A model generated the notes under the pieces. That model did no database searches. It was not told where the DNA came from and was given only the letters and a program-made list of their open reading frames with translations. Below are positions 24,743 to 32,615 of a DNA stretch of 64,000 nt, in pieces. Within the stretch, counting starts at the first letter, position 1; each line of letters starts with the position of its first letter. Position numbers and translations under genes: made by a program. The stretch comes from an uncultured Oscillospiraceae bacterium (lineage in GTDB: Bacteria > Bacillota > Clostridia > Oscillospirales > Oscillospiraceae), in NCBI GenBank assembly GCA_947588955.1, contig CANPYX010000003.1, forward strand, positions 62,001 through 126,000, written 5' to 3'.

Positions 24743-25320
24743 TGCTCCAAGAATTTGTGGAAGAAATGAAAAAAAGCATGGAGGGGCAGATACGGGGGAT
24801 ACACACAGCGTTTCCCGGCACGATAGTCTCATACGACACAGCCAAGGGCCTTGCCACTGTCGCCCCCACGATGAAATTCAAAAAGCCGGACGGCTCCAAG
24901 ATTGATTATCCCCAAATTTCAGGAGTGCCTATTGTTATCCCACAGTCCTATGACCAGAACGCCACGATCGCATACCCGATAAAGAAGGGCGACGGGTGTT
25001 TGATCGTTATATCTGAGCAAGCCCTTGACTACTGGATGTACGGGCAGGAGACAGATACGGACCTCGCCTTTGATATGACCAACGCTATCTGCATCCCCGG
25101 CTTGTTCGTAAAGGCCAACAGCGTAGTCAAGGAGGCCACCGATAACAACGCCATCATCGTCGATGTCAAGGGCACAAGAACCACCACGAAGGAAGACAAA
25201 ATCGAAATGCTCGTTAAGGGTACAAAAATGACGCTCGAAAGTGGAAAAATCCAGATGGACGCAACCGACGTTATCATAAACGGGAACCTCACAACGAATG
25301 GCATCGTAAACCACAACTGA
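24742..25320 (+). CDS. Baseplate spike / Gp138-like protein
   Basis: A 192-residue protein whose N-terminal half (GIHTAFPGTIVSYDTAKGLA, KKGDGCLIVISEQALDYW) is the OB-like Gp138 N-terminal domain of tail spikes; the C-terminal part (GTKMTLESGKIQMDATDVII) is a beta-helical tip. GAGGGGAATGGCTG precedes ATG, which overlaps the previous stop. Works with the PAAR protein that follows. Confidence 0.82.
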   Translation: MLQEFVEEMKKSMEGQIRGIHTAFPGTIVSYDTAKGLATVAPTMKFKKPDGSKIDYPQISGVPIVIPQSYDQNATIAYPIKKGDGCLIVISEQALDYWMYGQETDTDLAFDMTNAICIPGLFVKANSVVKEATDNNAIIVDVKGTRTTTKEDKIEMLVKGTKMTLESGKIQMDATDVIINGNLTTNGIVNHN

Positions 25321-25335
25321 CAGGAGGTCTTGAAT

Positions 25336-25674
25336 ATGCCCGACGCCGCAAGGTTTGGAGACTCGATACAGGGCACGACGGCCGGAGAACACAGCGGCCA
25401 TGCCAGTCCGCATCCGCCCAGCGCCATAACGGGCGAGATAAGCGGCGGTTGCGCCGAAAATGTTTTCATAGAGGGACAGCCGGCGGCCACCGTCGATAGC
25501 GTCACCACTGAGCACGACTCCTGCTGCGGAACGAACTACGGGAAAATAGGCGGGGGCAGTTCCAAGGTTTTCATCAAGGGCAAGCCCATAGCGAGGGTCG
25601 GAGATCCGGTGATAACCCATAGTGGGTCCGGCGCGGTCAGCTCTGGAAGCGGCAAAGTCCATGTAAACGCATAG
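25336..25674 (+). CDS. PAAR-repeat spike tip protein
   Basis: A 112-residue protein with PAAR-type repeats (PDAARFGDSIQG, VFIEGQPAATVDS, VFIKGKPIARVGDPVITH) and scattered His/Cys residues for the metal site. CAGGAGGTCTTGAAT places the start at ATG 25336. PAAR proteins form the sharp metal-bound point of contractile tails. A terminator hairpin follows. Confidence 0.88.
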   Translation: MPDAARFGDSIQGTTAGEHSGHASPHPPSAITGEISGGCAENVFIEGQPAATVDSVTTEHDSCCGTNYGKIGGGSSKVFIKGKPIARVGDPVITHSGSGAVSSGSGKVHVNA

Positions 25675-25692
25675 TCCCGCCAAACCGATTTT

Positions 25693-25720
25693 AAGGCCCC
25701 TCACGGGGCTTTTATTTTTG
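25693..25720 (+). terminator. Intrinsic terminator after PAAR gene
   Basis: AAGGCCCC and GGGGCTTT pair around TCAC, followed by TATTTTT. It probably gives partial termination within the baseplate operon. Confidence 0.72.
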
Positions 25721-25810
25721 GACAACCAAACACCCATCGAATGGGGAAGGGTGGGCGTCTCGGTCCTATCCAGCAATTCTGTGGCAAATTACGCAAAGGG
25801 GGTCAGATGT

Positions 25811-26164
25811 ATGCTCGATATTCTGCTTGAACCTGACGGCGACTTGAAGCTGACTGAGAACGGTGACATATCGCTCACCGAGAGTGTCAGACAGGCCGCA
25901 AGGGTCAGACTCAGATGGATTCTTAGCGAATGGAGGTTCGCCCCTGACTTGGGCTTCCCGTGGTTCGAGGACGTGCTTGTTAAAAACCCGAACATCGGGA
26001 AAATCAAGGCACTCGCAAGAAATGAGCTTATGACCATAGATGGCATCACAAACGCTGAGGTCTATAAGGTCGAGTTCGACAAGGCGCGGCGTAGGGCGAA
26101 GTTCTTCCTGACGCTCACCGTGGATGGAGAAACGTACCAAGAGGAGGTTGAAGGTTATGCCTGA
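25811..26164 (+). CDS. Baseplate wedge protein, gp25/W-like
   Basis: The frame extends upstream, but AAAGGGGGTCAGATGT just before ATG 25811 marks this start, giving 117 residues. GDISLTESVRQAARVRLRWI and EWRFAPDLGFPWFEDV, then VDGETYQEEVEGYA are the hallmarks of the gp25/W family, the wedge that initiates sheath assembly. It overlaps the J gene by 8 nt. Confidence 0.87.
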   Translation: MLDILLEPDGDLKLTENGDISLTESVRQAARVRLRWILSEWRFAPDLGFPWFEDVLVKNPNIGKIKALARNELMTIDGITNAEVYKVEFDKARRRAKFFLTLTVDGETYQEEVEGYA

Positions 26165-27611
26165 ATACGGACTTACCCCACAGGGTCCGAACATCAAAAG
26201 ACTTGATGTTATCGTAGGGGAGATACACGATGAACTGTCCAAGGGCTGGGGCGTCAACACACGGCAAAATCCGAAATCGTTCCTCAACGTCCTGATTACC
26301 GATTTTGCCGATAAGATTGCGGAACTCTGGGAGTTCGGGCAGGACATCTACCATAGTATGTACCCGATGTCGGCCGAGGGCATCAGCCTGGACAACGCCG
26401 CCCAATTTGGCGGCACGACGAGAGAGACGGCCCGTAAGTCGTACTACCCCATACACTGTACTGGCGTTGACGGCACAGTACTTGCCGCCGGCACGATGAT
26501 CGCGTCCGATACGAACCCGGCCACTCAGCTTACGATTACCGAGAGCAAGAGGATTACGAGAGAGTCCTTCAACAAGGCGCGGATTAAAATTGCCTCGTCT
26601 GGCACAAGCGATGTTTACACGGTAGCCATAAACGGCTCCGTGTTTTCTTTTACCCCGGTGGAAGAAACGGCCATTTCGATTTTGAATGGGCTGGCCGAGG
26701 CGATTAAGACCGACGAGTTCACAGCCACGGTCGATGAGGAGAATGAGCTTCTTGTTCTGGAGGCCAAAGACCTCAATGTGAACAGCGCACTTGTCCTGTC
26801 GGAAAACCTTACCACTGAGACAGTCACCTCCATCATCACTTTCGGCACGGTGGAGACGGGTGACATCCTCATTCCGAACGGCGTGATTACGACCATAGTT
26901 AAGGCTGATGCCGGCCTTCAGGAAGTAACCAACCTCTGCGGCTATATAGCCGGTAACGAGGAGGAGAGCGACGCACAGTTCAGAAAGTCCTATGCGGACA
27001 AGATATTCAACAGGTCCTCTATGATGCTCGAAAGCATCAGGTCCGCCATTTTGAACGACGTACAGGGCGTCACAAGCGTCGCCCCGTATGAGAACGACAG
27101 CAACGAGATTGATGAACAGGGCCGGCCGCCTCACAGCATCGAAATCGTTGTAGATGGCGGCGACAACACCGAAATCGCCAAAAAGATTTTGGAGAAGAAA
27201 GCCGGCGGCATCAGCACGTTCGGAGACGTGGAGGTCACGCTCCCCGGCGCTTACGACGAAGACATCATCGTTCGCTTCAACAGGCCGACCACCGTGTATG
27301 TTTGGTATAGCCTGAAAATCACGCTCAGTTCTACCGAATCGCTCCCGGCAAACTATGTGGACGTGCTGAGAGAGGTAGTTCTCCAAAACACCGCAGATCT
27401 CGACGCCGGGAAAGATGTGGTGCCGCAGAAATGGGCGTCTGACCTGTATAGGGCCTGTCCCGGCATCAGCTACATCGACATCCTACTCCACGCAACCACG
27501 GAGCCCTCAGAATCGCCCCCTGAGGAGTATGAGGACAGAAGCGTTGCAATCACAGCTCGACAGAGGGCGCATACGACTGAGTCCATGATCGAGGTGGAGA
27601 TTGATGGATAA
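26157..27611 (+). CDS. Baseplate J-like protein
   Basis: A 484-residue protein; ATG follows GAGGTTGAAGGTT. IAELWEFGQDIYHSMYPMSAEG and SLDNAAQFGGTTRETARKSY near the N terminus, then EESDAQFRKSYADKIFNR and SIEIVVDGGDN typify the J family. It joins wedges around the hub. Overlaps at both ends show tight coupling with gp25-like and the next baseplate gene. Confidence 0.88.
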   Translation: MPEYGLTPQGPNIKRLDVIVGEIHDELSKGWGVNTRQNPKSFLNVLITDFADKIAELWEFGQDIYHSMYPMSAEGISLDNAAQFGGTTRETARKSYYPIHCTGVDGTVLAAGTMIASDTNPATQLTITESKRITRESFNKARIKIASSGTSDVYTVAINGSVFSFTPVEETAISILNGLAEAIKTDEFTATVDEENELLVLEAKDLNVNSALVLSENLTTETVTSIITFGTVETGDILIPNGVITTIVKADAGLQEVTNLCGYIAGNEEESDAQFRKSYADKIFNRSSMMLESIRSAILNDVQGVTSVAPYENDSNEIDEQGRPPHSIEIVVDGGDNTEIAKKILEKKAGGISTFGDVEVTLPGAYDEDIIVRFNRPTTVYVWYSLKITLSSTESLPANYVDVLREVVLQNTADLDAGKDVVPQKWASDLYRACPGISYIDILLHATTEPSESPPEEYEDRSVAITARQRAHTTESMIEVEIDG

Positions 27612-28368
27612 GTATGTTGAGAGCCTGAAAAAGGACCTTATCGAGCAGTTCCGGGGCAAGCCGAATATAGAAGTCCTTGCGCGAGCCCTTGCGAGACAGC
27701 TCCAGGAAGTATTCGACTTCTTCGAGGAGATAGGCCAGGACCGGGGGCTCTACACAGCGGTAGGGAGCCAACTCGACGGCGTAGGGGATATTGTCGTGCT
27801 GAACCGGGCCGAGGCAAGCCAGCTTGCCGGCTTCACCAATAACCCGGAAGAAGTCATTGACGACGAGAACTACCGCAAGTACCTGATTTTCAAGGTGCTC
27901 AAGAACACCTGCGATTGCACATACCCGGACATCATCAAAGCGTTCAAGATGTTCTGGGACGGGCCGCTGTATTACTCAGAAGACCCGGAGATCCCGGCCA
28001 CCATGATTATGAAGACCGGGACGCTCACCCCGGAAATGCCGCCTGACAAGCTGCTCTCTGCGCCCGTAGTAAAGGCCGCCGGCGTTGGCGTGAGAATAAT
28101 CGCAACCACCGAAACGCCCGAAATGCAGAGCGGGGTTTATATCAGCGCGGTCATGGGCCAGGGAGTTGTCTCGACGATCCTGCCGGTGCTTGAACAGATT
28201 TATAGCTTTGAAACGAATGTCTACACGGGCGTCGCTCCTGCTACGACCCGTATGGTCACAGACTTGCAGACGATAGGCGTTGGCTTCGCCGGTTCGGAGC
28301 ATATAGCCACCGCCGTCTCAAGTGTCAACGTGTCTCGCAAACTCAAAGATTTGGAACAGGAGGGCTGA
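27604..28368 (+). CDS. Baseplate protein, DUF2612/I-like
   Basis: A 254-residue protein starting 8 nt before the J stop. RGLYTAVGSQLDGVGDIVVL and DDENYRKYLIFKVLKNTCDC then IIKAFKMFWDG match the DUF2612 family, which occupies the place of protein I after J. It would connect the fibres to the wedge. The C-terminal 100 residues are variable. Confidence 0.75.
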   Translation: MDKYVESLKKDLIEQFRGKPNIEVLARALARQLQEVFDFFEEIGQDRGLYTAVGSQLDGVGDIVVLNRAEASQLAGFTNNPEEVIDDENYRKYLIFKVLKNTCDCTYPDIIKAFKMFWDGPLYYSEDPEIPATMIMKTGTLTPEMPPDKLLSAPVVKAAGVGVRIIATTETPEMQSGVYISAVMGQGVVSTILPVLEQIYSFETNVYTGVAPATTRMVTDLQTIGVGFAGSEHIATAVSSVNVSRKLKDLEQEG

Positions 28369-28371
28369 TTT

Positions 28372-30354
28372 GTGCAGTACGGATTCAAAGTGACTACCAG
28401 GGGGCGAGAGATTATCGCCTCCTGCGCCGCCCTTGAGAAGCCTTTGGTCATAACAAAGGTGTCATTCGGCAACGGCGACCCCGGTGAGGAGGACTTCGCC
28501 GAAAGAAAAATTCTGGCGTCTTACGTCTGTGACGGCGAGATAGGGGCCAGATGGAAGGACGAAAATAAGTTCTATATCAGCGTCCAGTACGACAACAGCA
28601 AGCACCCGGAGCTTGATGCCTTCGAGCTCACCGAGTTTATGGTTTACGCCACTGACCCGGAGACTGAGGAGGAGACACCTCTCGCTTACGGATGCCTGGG
28701 CGATTTCTCTGAGCGCACGACCAAGTACGTTGAGGGCATGGCCCCAGTTACTCAAACCTTCCGCATTACGATGGTCATGTCCAATGAGGTCAACGTCGAG
28801 GTCACGGCCAGTTCCGGCGCTCCCACGGAGGAAGACATAGCTGAGGTCCGGGAGGTTGCTGAACGTGCGTCAAAAGCTACGGCTGACGCAAAAGAGGCCA
28901 CCGCCGCCGCGCTCGAAGCCACTGAAAAGTCCAAGGAGGCCGCCGGCCACTCGCCGATAATCAAGGAGGGCAACTGGTGGAACTGGGACTATGACAATCA
29001 GGAGTACAAGGACACGGGTATGCCGGCCCGTGGAGAGGTCGGCCCGAACCTCGTAAACTCCACCACGCCCACGAATATCGAGGGCCTTCTGAAAGGGGCC
29101 AGCGGTTTTGTAGGCAAAGCCGAGCCGGGGGTAGATTACGTCATACCTAAAGCCGTAGAGGATATGGCACACCGGACGGAAATGATGGATTTCTTGGCCG
29201 GGAAACAGGATAAGCTCACGTTCGATGATGAGCCTGACCCGCTGTCTCAGAACCCGGTCAAATCCAGCGGCATCGACAAGGCTATTCAGGCGGTCAAGGA
29301 TATTGCGACTGAGGCCAAAACGATAGCCGAGGGCAGAAACCGGGGCGTCGTATTCAGCGACTATCAGAGCGTAGTCACAGACCTCAACGCTGCGGGAAAG
29401 GGCAAGTACAACAAGGGCGATAACCTGTTTGTCGTCACGATGGAAGTCCCGGACCTGTGGATAATCAGCGAGGAAGCGTCCGCTGTTGAGTACACCTACA
29501 CAACGGACGAAGCCCTCGTTGCGGCCCTTGCTGAAGGACCTGCCCAAATCGGCCTCTACAAGGTAGCAAAGCTTGAAACGAGCAAAGTGGACCTCTCGGA
29601 GATCGAGGCGAAGCTCTCCAAAAAGGCTGAGAAGGAAGAAGTCAACGCAGCCCTCGCTGGTAAGCAGGATAAGTTGACCTTCGACGATACGCCTAAGTCC
29701 GGGAGCGCAAACCCGGTCAAATCCGGCGGTGTATATACCGAACTGGCGGCAAAAGCGGATGAGAAGTCCGTTACCGAGAGACTTGCCAAAAAGGTGGAGA
29801 GCTCCGTCTACACTGAGGGCTTGGCGAGTAAACAGGACAAACTCACGTTTGACGATGCCCCGAAAGCCGACAGCCCCAATCCGGTCAAGTCCGGGGGCAT
29901 CTTCACGGCTCTTTCGGGCAAGCAGAACGCCCTCACGTTCGATGCTACTCCCACTTCTAAGAGCGAAAACCCCGTGAAGTCTGGCGGCGTATTTGACGCC
30001 CTTGCCGGCAAGCAGAACAGCCTCACCTTTGACGACACGCCTCAGGCGAACAGTTCGAACCCTGTTAAGTCAGGAGGCATCCATTCGGCGCTCGCCGGGA
30101 AACAGGCGACACTGACCTTCGACGATACGCCTAAGTCCGGGAGCGCAAACCCGGTCAAATCTGGAGGCGTTTTTACGGCCCTTGCGGGAAAACAGGGCTC
30201 GATAACGGTAACTGGTATGCTCAAGGGAACGGGGACGGCTGTTGCCGCCGCTGCTGCCGGGACCGATTACTTTGCAGCTAAGACCAGTACGACTGACCCC
30301 GGTGCCGGGTCCGCTCTTGCGACGGGTACGCTCCTGCTGATTTATGAGGCGTAA
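28372..30354 (+). CDS. Tail fibre protein with ~24-residue repeats
   Basis: A 660-residue fibre; GTG start with AACAGGAGGGCTGATTT upstream. Residues 1-145 (YGFKVTTRGREIIASCAALE, FELTEFMVYA) form the collar-like attachment domain shared with the fibre two genes on. A coiled-coil of Ala/Glu/Lys follows (165-205). From about residue 275 to 605 there are about six copies of a unit like KQDKLTFDDTPKSGSANPVK-SGG, which probably build a beta-rich shaft. The end is a short tip. It is not the target of the retroelement. Confidence 0.8.
   Translation: MQYGFKVTTRGREIIASCAALEKPLVITKVSFGNGDPGEEDFAERKILASYVCDGEIGARWKDENKFYISVQYDNSKHPELDAFELTEFMVYATDPETEEETPLAYGCLGDFSERTTKYVEGMAPVTQTFRITMVMSNEVNVEVTASSGAPTEEDIAEVREVAERASKATADAKEATAAALEATEKSKEAAGHSPIIKEGNWWNWDYDNQEYKDTGMPARGEVGPNLVNSTTPTNIEGLLKGASGFVGKAEPGVDYVIPKAVEDMAHRTEMMDFLAGKQDKLTFDDEPDPLSQNPVKSSGIDKAIQAVKDIATEAKTIAEGRNRGVVFSDYQSVVTDLNAAGKGKYNKGDNLFVVTMEVPDLWIISEEASAVEYTYTTDEALVAALAEGPAQIGLYKVAKLETSKVDLSEIEAKLSKKAEKEEVNAALAGKQDKLTFDDTPKSGSANPVKSGGVYTELAAKADEKSVTERLAKKVESSVYTEGLASKQDKLTFDDAPKADSPNPVKSGGIFTALSGKQNALTFDATPTSKSENPVKSGGVFDALAGKQNSLTFDDTPQANSSNPVKSGGIHSALAGKQATLTFDDTPKSGSANPVKSGGVFTALAGKQGSITVTGMLKGTGTAVAAAAAGTDYFAAKTSTTDPGAGSALATGTLLLIYEA
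29203..30195 (+). repeat. Shaft-encoding repeats in tail fibre gene
   Basis: About six imperfect copies of a ~72-nt coding unit (KQDKLTFDD...NPVKSGG). Two copies share a 49-nt identical stretch (29675-29723 and 30113-30161), close enough for recombination that could lengthen or shorten the shaft. Confidence 0.8.
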
Positions 30355-30357
30355 GCT

Positions 30358-30618
30358 ATGCTGAGACGAGGAACAAGAATTGGCATCGGCGATAAGGCCA
30401 AAGAAGTCAAAGCGATGTATGTCGGCATAGGGGGCTTGGCGAAAAAAGTAGTCAGGGCGTATGTCGGCATCAACGGCAAGGCGGTCCCCATCTGGCCGCC
30501 CATAGACCCGGATAAGCCGATTACGGGTCACACGTTCACAGTCACGTTCGAAACTCTCAGCGGCAATAAGGTTGTCACCGGAGTTTGGAATGAGGCTCAG
30601 AAGCGCATTGAATTTTAA
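30358..30618 (+). CDS. Small fibre-associated protein with GVWN-RIEF tail
   Basis: An 86-residue protein. Residues 1-45 contain two copies of a short unit (GTRIGIGDKAKEVKAMYVGI and KVVRAYVGINGKAVPIW). The last 26 residues (HTFTVTFETLSGNKVVTGVW, ending RIEF) match the tail of the next protein. SD is weak. Likely a fibre accessory or adaptor. Confidence 0.6.
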   Translation: MLRRGTRIGIGDKAKEVKAMYVGIGGLAKKVVRAYVGINGKAVPIWPPIDPDKPITGHTFTVTFETLSGNKVVTGVWNEAQKRIEF

Positions 30619-30629
30619 GGAGGTTAACA

Positions 30630-31376
30630 ATGAGCTACTATGGAATTGTCCTCACCCGGAGGGGCCGGGAGCTTATCTCGAAGGTACTTGCTACGAGCAA
30701 ACCCCTCGAAATCACTGGTGTAATGGTCGGGAGCGGCGAGTGCCCCGAAGACACGTTTCCCGGAGAGCTGACCGGGCTCGTAGAGCCTGTCGCGGAAGGA
30801 ACCTCTACCGTCCCCTCGTATAACGGGGACACGATACGGATGACGGTCGAGTACCGGTCCGATCTGAACGGCGGCCTCGAACGCGGCTTTTGGCTGAGAG
30901 AGTTTTGCGTCATGGCAAAAGACCCGGATCCCGATGAGGGCGAGGATGAGAAAGTCATGCTCGTTTACGGCTGCCTTGGCGATTACCCTCAGTACGTTTC
31001 GGCCTATTCCGAGGGCCGTATCGACACGAGGCGCTTCCCTATCTGCATCGTGATAGGAGAGGGAGCGAACGTCGTCATAGATTTCTCCCCCGAAGCGTTT
31101 ATGACCGCCGAGGACGTGCAGGAATACTGTGTGACGGTCATTCTCCCCAATCTGCTTGAAGAAATGAGGAGGATGGTGAGCGAGCACAACCTGTCTGACG
31201 AGGCCCATCCGACGCTCCGCAACGCTTTTTCCAACATGGACTCCAGGCTTACCTTGCTTGAGATGATGTATAACAAGGACGTTACCGGCAACCCGTTCTC
31301 AGTCACCTTTGAGGACCTTGAGGACGTGACGGTCGAGGGCGTCTGGAACCAGACTATGGCGAGGATCGAGTTCTGA
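30630..31376 (+). CDS. Tail collar / fibre attachment protein
   Basis: A 248-residue protein whose first 140 residues (YYGIVLTRRGRELISKVLAT, REFCVMAKDP) are a paralogue of the fibre N terminus. Residues 175-215 are helical (LLEEMRRMVSEHNLSDEAH) and the last 26 residues carry the FSVTFEDL...GVWN...RIEF tail. TAAGGAGGTTAACA precedes ATG. It immediately precedes the retroelement and may attach its diversified target to the baseplate; that link is inference. Confidence 0.72.
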   Translation: MSYYGIVLTRRGRELISKVLATSKPLEITGVMVGSGECPEDTFPGELTGLVEPVAEGTSTVPSYNGDTIRMTVEYRSDLNGGLERGFWLREFCVMAKDPDPDEGEDEKVMLVYGCLGDYPQYVSAYSEGRIDTRRFPICIVIGEGANVVIDFSPEAFMTAEDVQEYCVTVILPNLLEEMRRMVSEHNLSDEAHPTLRNAFSNMDSRLTLLEMMYNKDVTGNPFSVTFEDLEDVTVEGVWNQTMARIEF

Positions 31377-31627
31377 TGGATGTAGTCGAGTTTTCAAGAC
31401 CTGCGGAAGAGATGTCCTGCATCATAGGGAACCTGTTCACAAGCGTTGAACCTCCGTGTGATTTCGGATGCACACCGGGCCTTGTCATCTGCGGGATGAC
31501 GCACAGTGGAAAACACGGTATGCTGACCGTCCTGAGCGACCGCTGTACCTTCTGCGGCGACCCGAAAGATTTAGAAGCCGTACTTGACGGGCATTGCCCG
31601 GAGAGGAGGTGCAGAAATGGCCGATAA
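31376..31627 (+). CDS. Cysteine-rich small protein before avd
   Basis: An 83-residue protein with eight cysteines, including CTFC and a CPERRC end, suggesting metal binding. ATG overlaps the previous stop (TGATG) and the end overlaps avd by 11 nt, so it is co-translated with the retroelement cassette. No family recognised; a fibre chaperone or retroelement accessory are both possible. Confidence 0.55.
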   Translation: MDVVEFSRPAEEMSCIIGNLFTSVEPPCDFGCTPGLVICGMTHSGKHGMLTVLSDRCTFCGDPKDLEAVLDGHCPERRCRNGR

Positions 31628-32216
31628 AGAATTTCTGCTTGGCAATAAGGCACGGGAGCTCCTTATTTATACCAATCAGGCGACCAGAGTTGTCTCCGAC
31701 GATGTCAGTGTGAGAGATGTTCGAAAAATCATAAGACGGATTGCTGAACTCGATGACATCCGGGATGTCAAGTCGGTGTGCTCTGAAATCGACAAGAAAT
31801 TGGAGAAGTCCGACAGAGAGGGCTTCTCCAAATCCTTGTTCCGCCTGTACGGTGAGGATATGCGGGAGCTTGCGAAGAACGTCATGCGGCATATCCACTC
31901 AGCGAACAACAAGAATTTCCAGACCAACTATCAGGAGAGACTGGACGCCATTGACGAGATACTGGATGATTGCTCCATGCTTCAGGAATATGTGAGTATT
32001 TGCACGGACGAGAAGATTATCAGCATCAGAAAGGCCGGCATCTTCACGGGCAAGATCCGGGACGTGCGGAATATGTCAGTGGCTTGGAAAAGGAACGACG
32101 GCGGTAGGGCCAAAAAGCTCAGAGAAGAAAAGACCGCCGCAGATACCGAACGGCAGATGAAGGCTATGCGTACCGCCTGTGAGCAAGCCATAGACGCTAA
32201 GTTCGGAAAGAAATAA
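31617..32216 (+). CDS. avd: Avd-like accessory protein of the diversity-generating retroelement
   Basis: A 199-residue, all-helical, C-terminally basic protein; ATG after GAGAGGAGGTGCAGAA. LGNKARELLIYTNQATRVVS and SVRDVRKIIRRIAEL begin a four-helix-bundle pattern like Avd proteins of Bacillota retroelements; GRAKKLREEK and similar basic runs at the end suit RNA binding. Avd forms a pentameric barrel that binds the RT and template RNA and is required for mutagenic cDNA synthesis. It sits directly upstream of the template repeat. Confidence 0.78.
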   Translation: MADKEFLLGNKARELLIYTNQATRVVSDDVSVRDVRKIIRRIAELDDIRDVKSVCSEIDKKLEKSDREGFSKSLFRLYGEDMRELAKNVMRHIHSANNKNFQTNYQERLDAIDEILDDCSMLQEYVSICTDEKIISIRKAGIFTGKIRDVRNMSVAWKRNDGGRAKKLREEKTAADTERQMKAMRTACEQAIDAKFGKK

Positions 32217-32225
32217 TGGATTCTC

Positions 32226-32241
32226 GGCGGGGGCACCCGCC
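32226..32241 (+). other. Hairpin just upstream of the template repeat
   Basis: GGCGGG and CCCGCC pair around GGCA, 22 nt before the template repeat. It may mark the 5' side of the retroelement RNA. Confidence 0.5.
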
Positions 32242-32263
32242 TTGAGTTAGGGTATGGCTCGTG

Positions 32264-32391
32264 TCGGCCACCAACTGGTGGCTCCGCTCCCCGAACACCA
32301 ACAACACCAACAACGTCTTGAACGTCAACTCCAATGGCGACTGGAACAACAACAACGCCAACAACTCCAACGGCATCCGCCCCGCTTTGAT
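32264..32391 (+). repeat. Template repeat (TR) of diversity-generating retroelement
   Basis: A 128-nt sequence aligned without gaps to 34404-34531 in the target gene. There are 23 mismatches and every one is an adenine in this copy (38 adenines in total). In the target's reading frame it is dense in AAC/AAT codons (16), the usual substrate for adenine mutagenesis. Both repeats end in the same invariant CGGCATCCGCCCCGCTTTGA, the likely homing-initiation segment. Confidence 0.97.
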
Positions 32392-32615
32392 GGAATGTCA
32401 GGACGAGTAACCCCAAAAATGGGGCGAAAGCAGTACGCCATCATCAAAGGGAGCCATATCCTGTCGAAAGTCCGTGCACGGGCGGACGATAAATACAACC
32501 CACCGAGGCGAACACCCTGCGGGGTGCAGTCGCTAACGGGAGGAAGACGGCCGGTGGTAGGCACGAAGGCCGGTTGGGAGCTTCCTCTATACCCCAACCG
32601 GAGGAAGCATATCGA
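32392..32615 (+). ncRNA. Structured spacer of the retroelement RNA (between TR and RT)
   Basis: 224 nt without a gene, holding a series of hairpins: CCCC/GGGG (32411-32424), GTCCG/CGGAC (32470-32487), CACCC/GGGTG (32513-32526) and CCGGTTGGG/CCCAACCGG (32570-32601). In the Bordetella phage system the spacer after TR is part of the RNA that primes cDNA synthesis, so these folds are probably functional. The last stem covers the start of the RT ribosome binding site. Confidence 0.7.
32570..32601 (+). promoter_or_regulatory. Hairpin overlapping the RT ribosome binding site
   Basis: A perfect 9-bp stem CCGGTTGGG/CCCAACCGG with a 14-nt loop. Its 3' arm includes the first bases of GGAGG (32600-32604), the SD for the RT ATG. 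Closing the stem would reduce RT translation, so RT synthesis and retroelement RNA folding may be linked. Confidence 0.6.

Noticed and set aside
29203..30195. Fibre repeats as a CRISPR array
   Set aside because: They are in-frame protein repeats without unique spacers.
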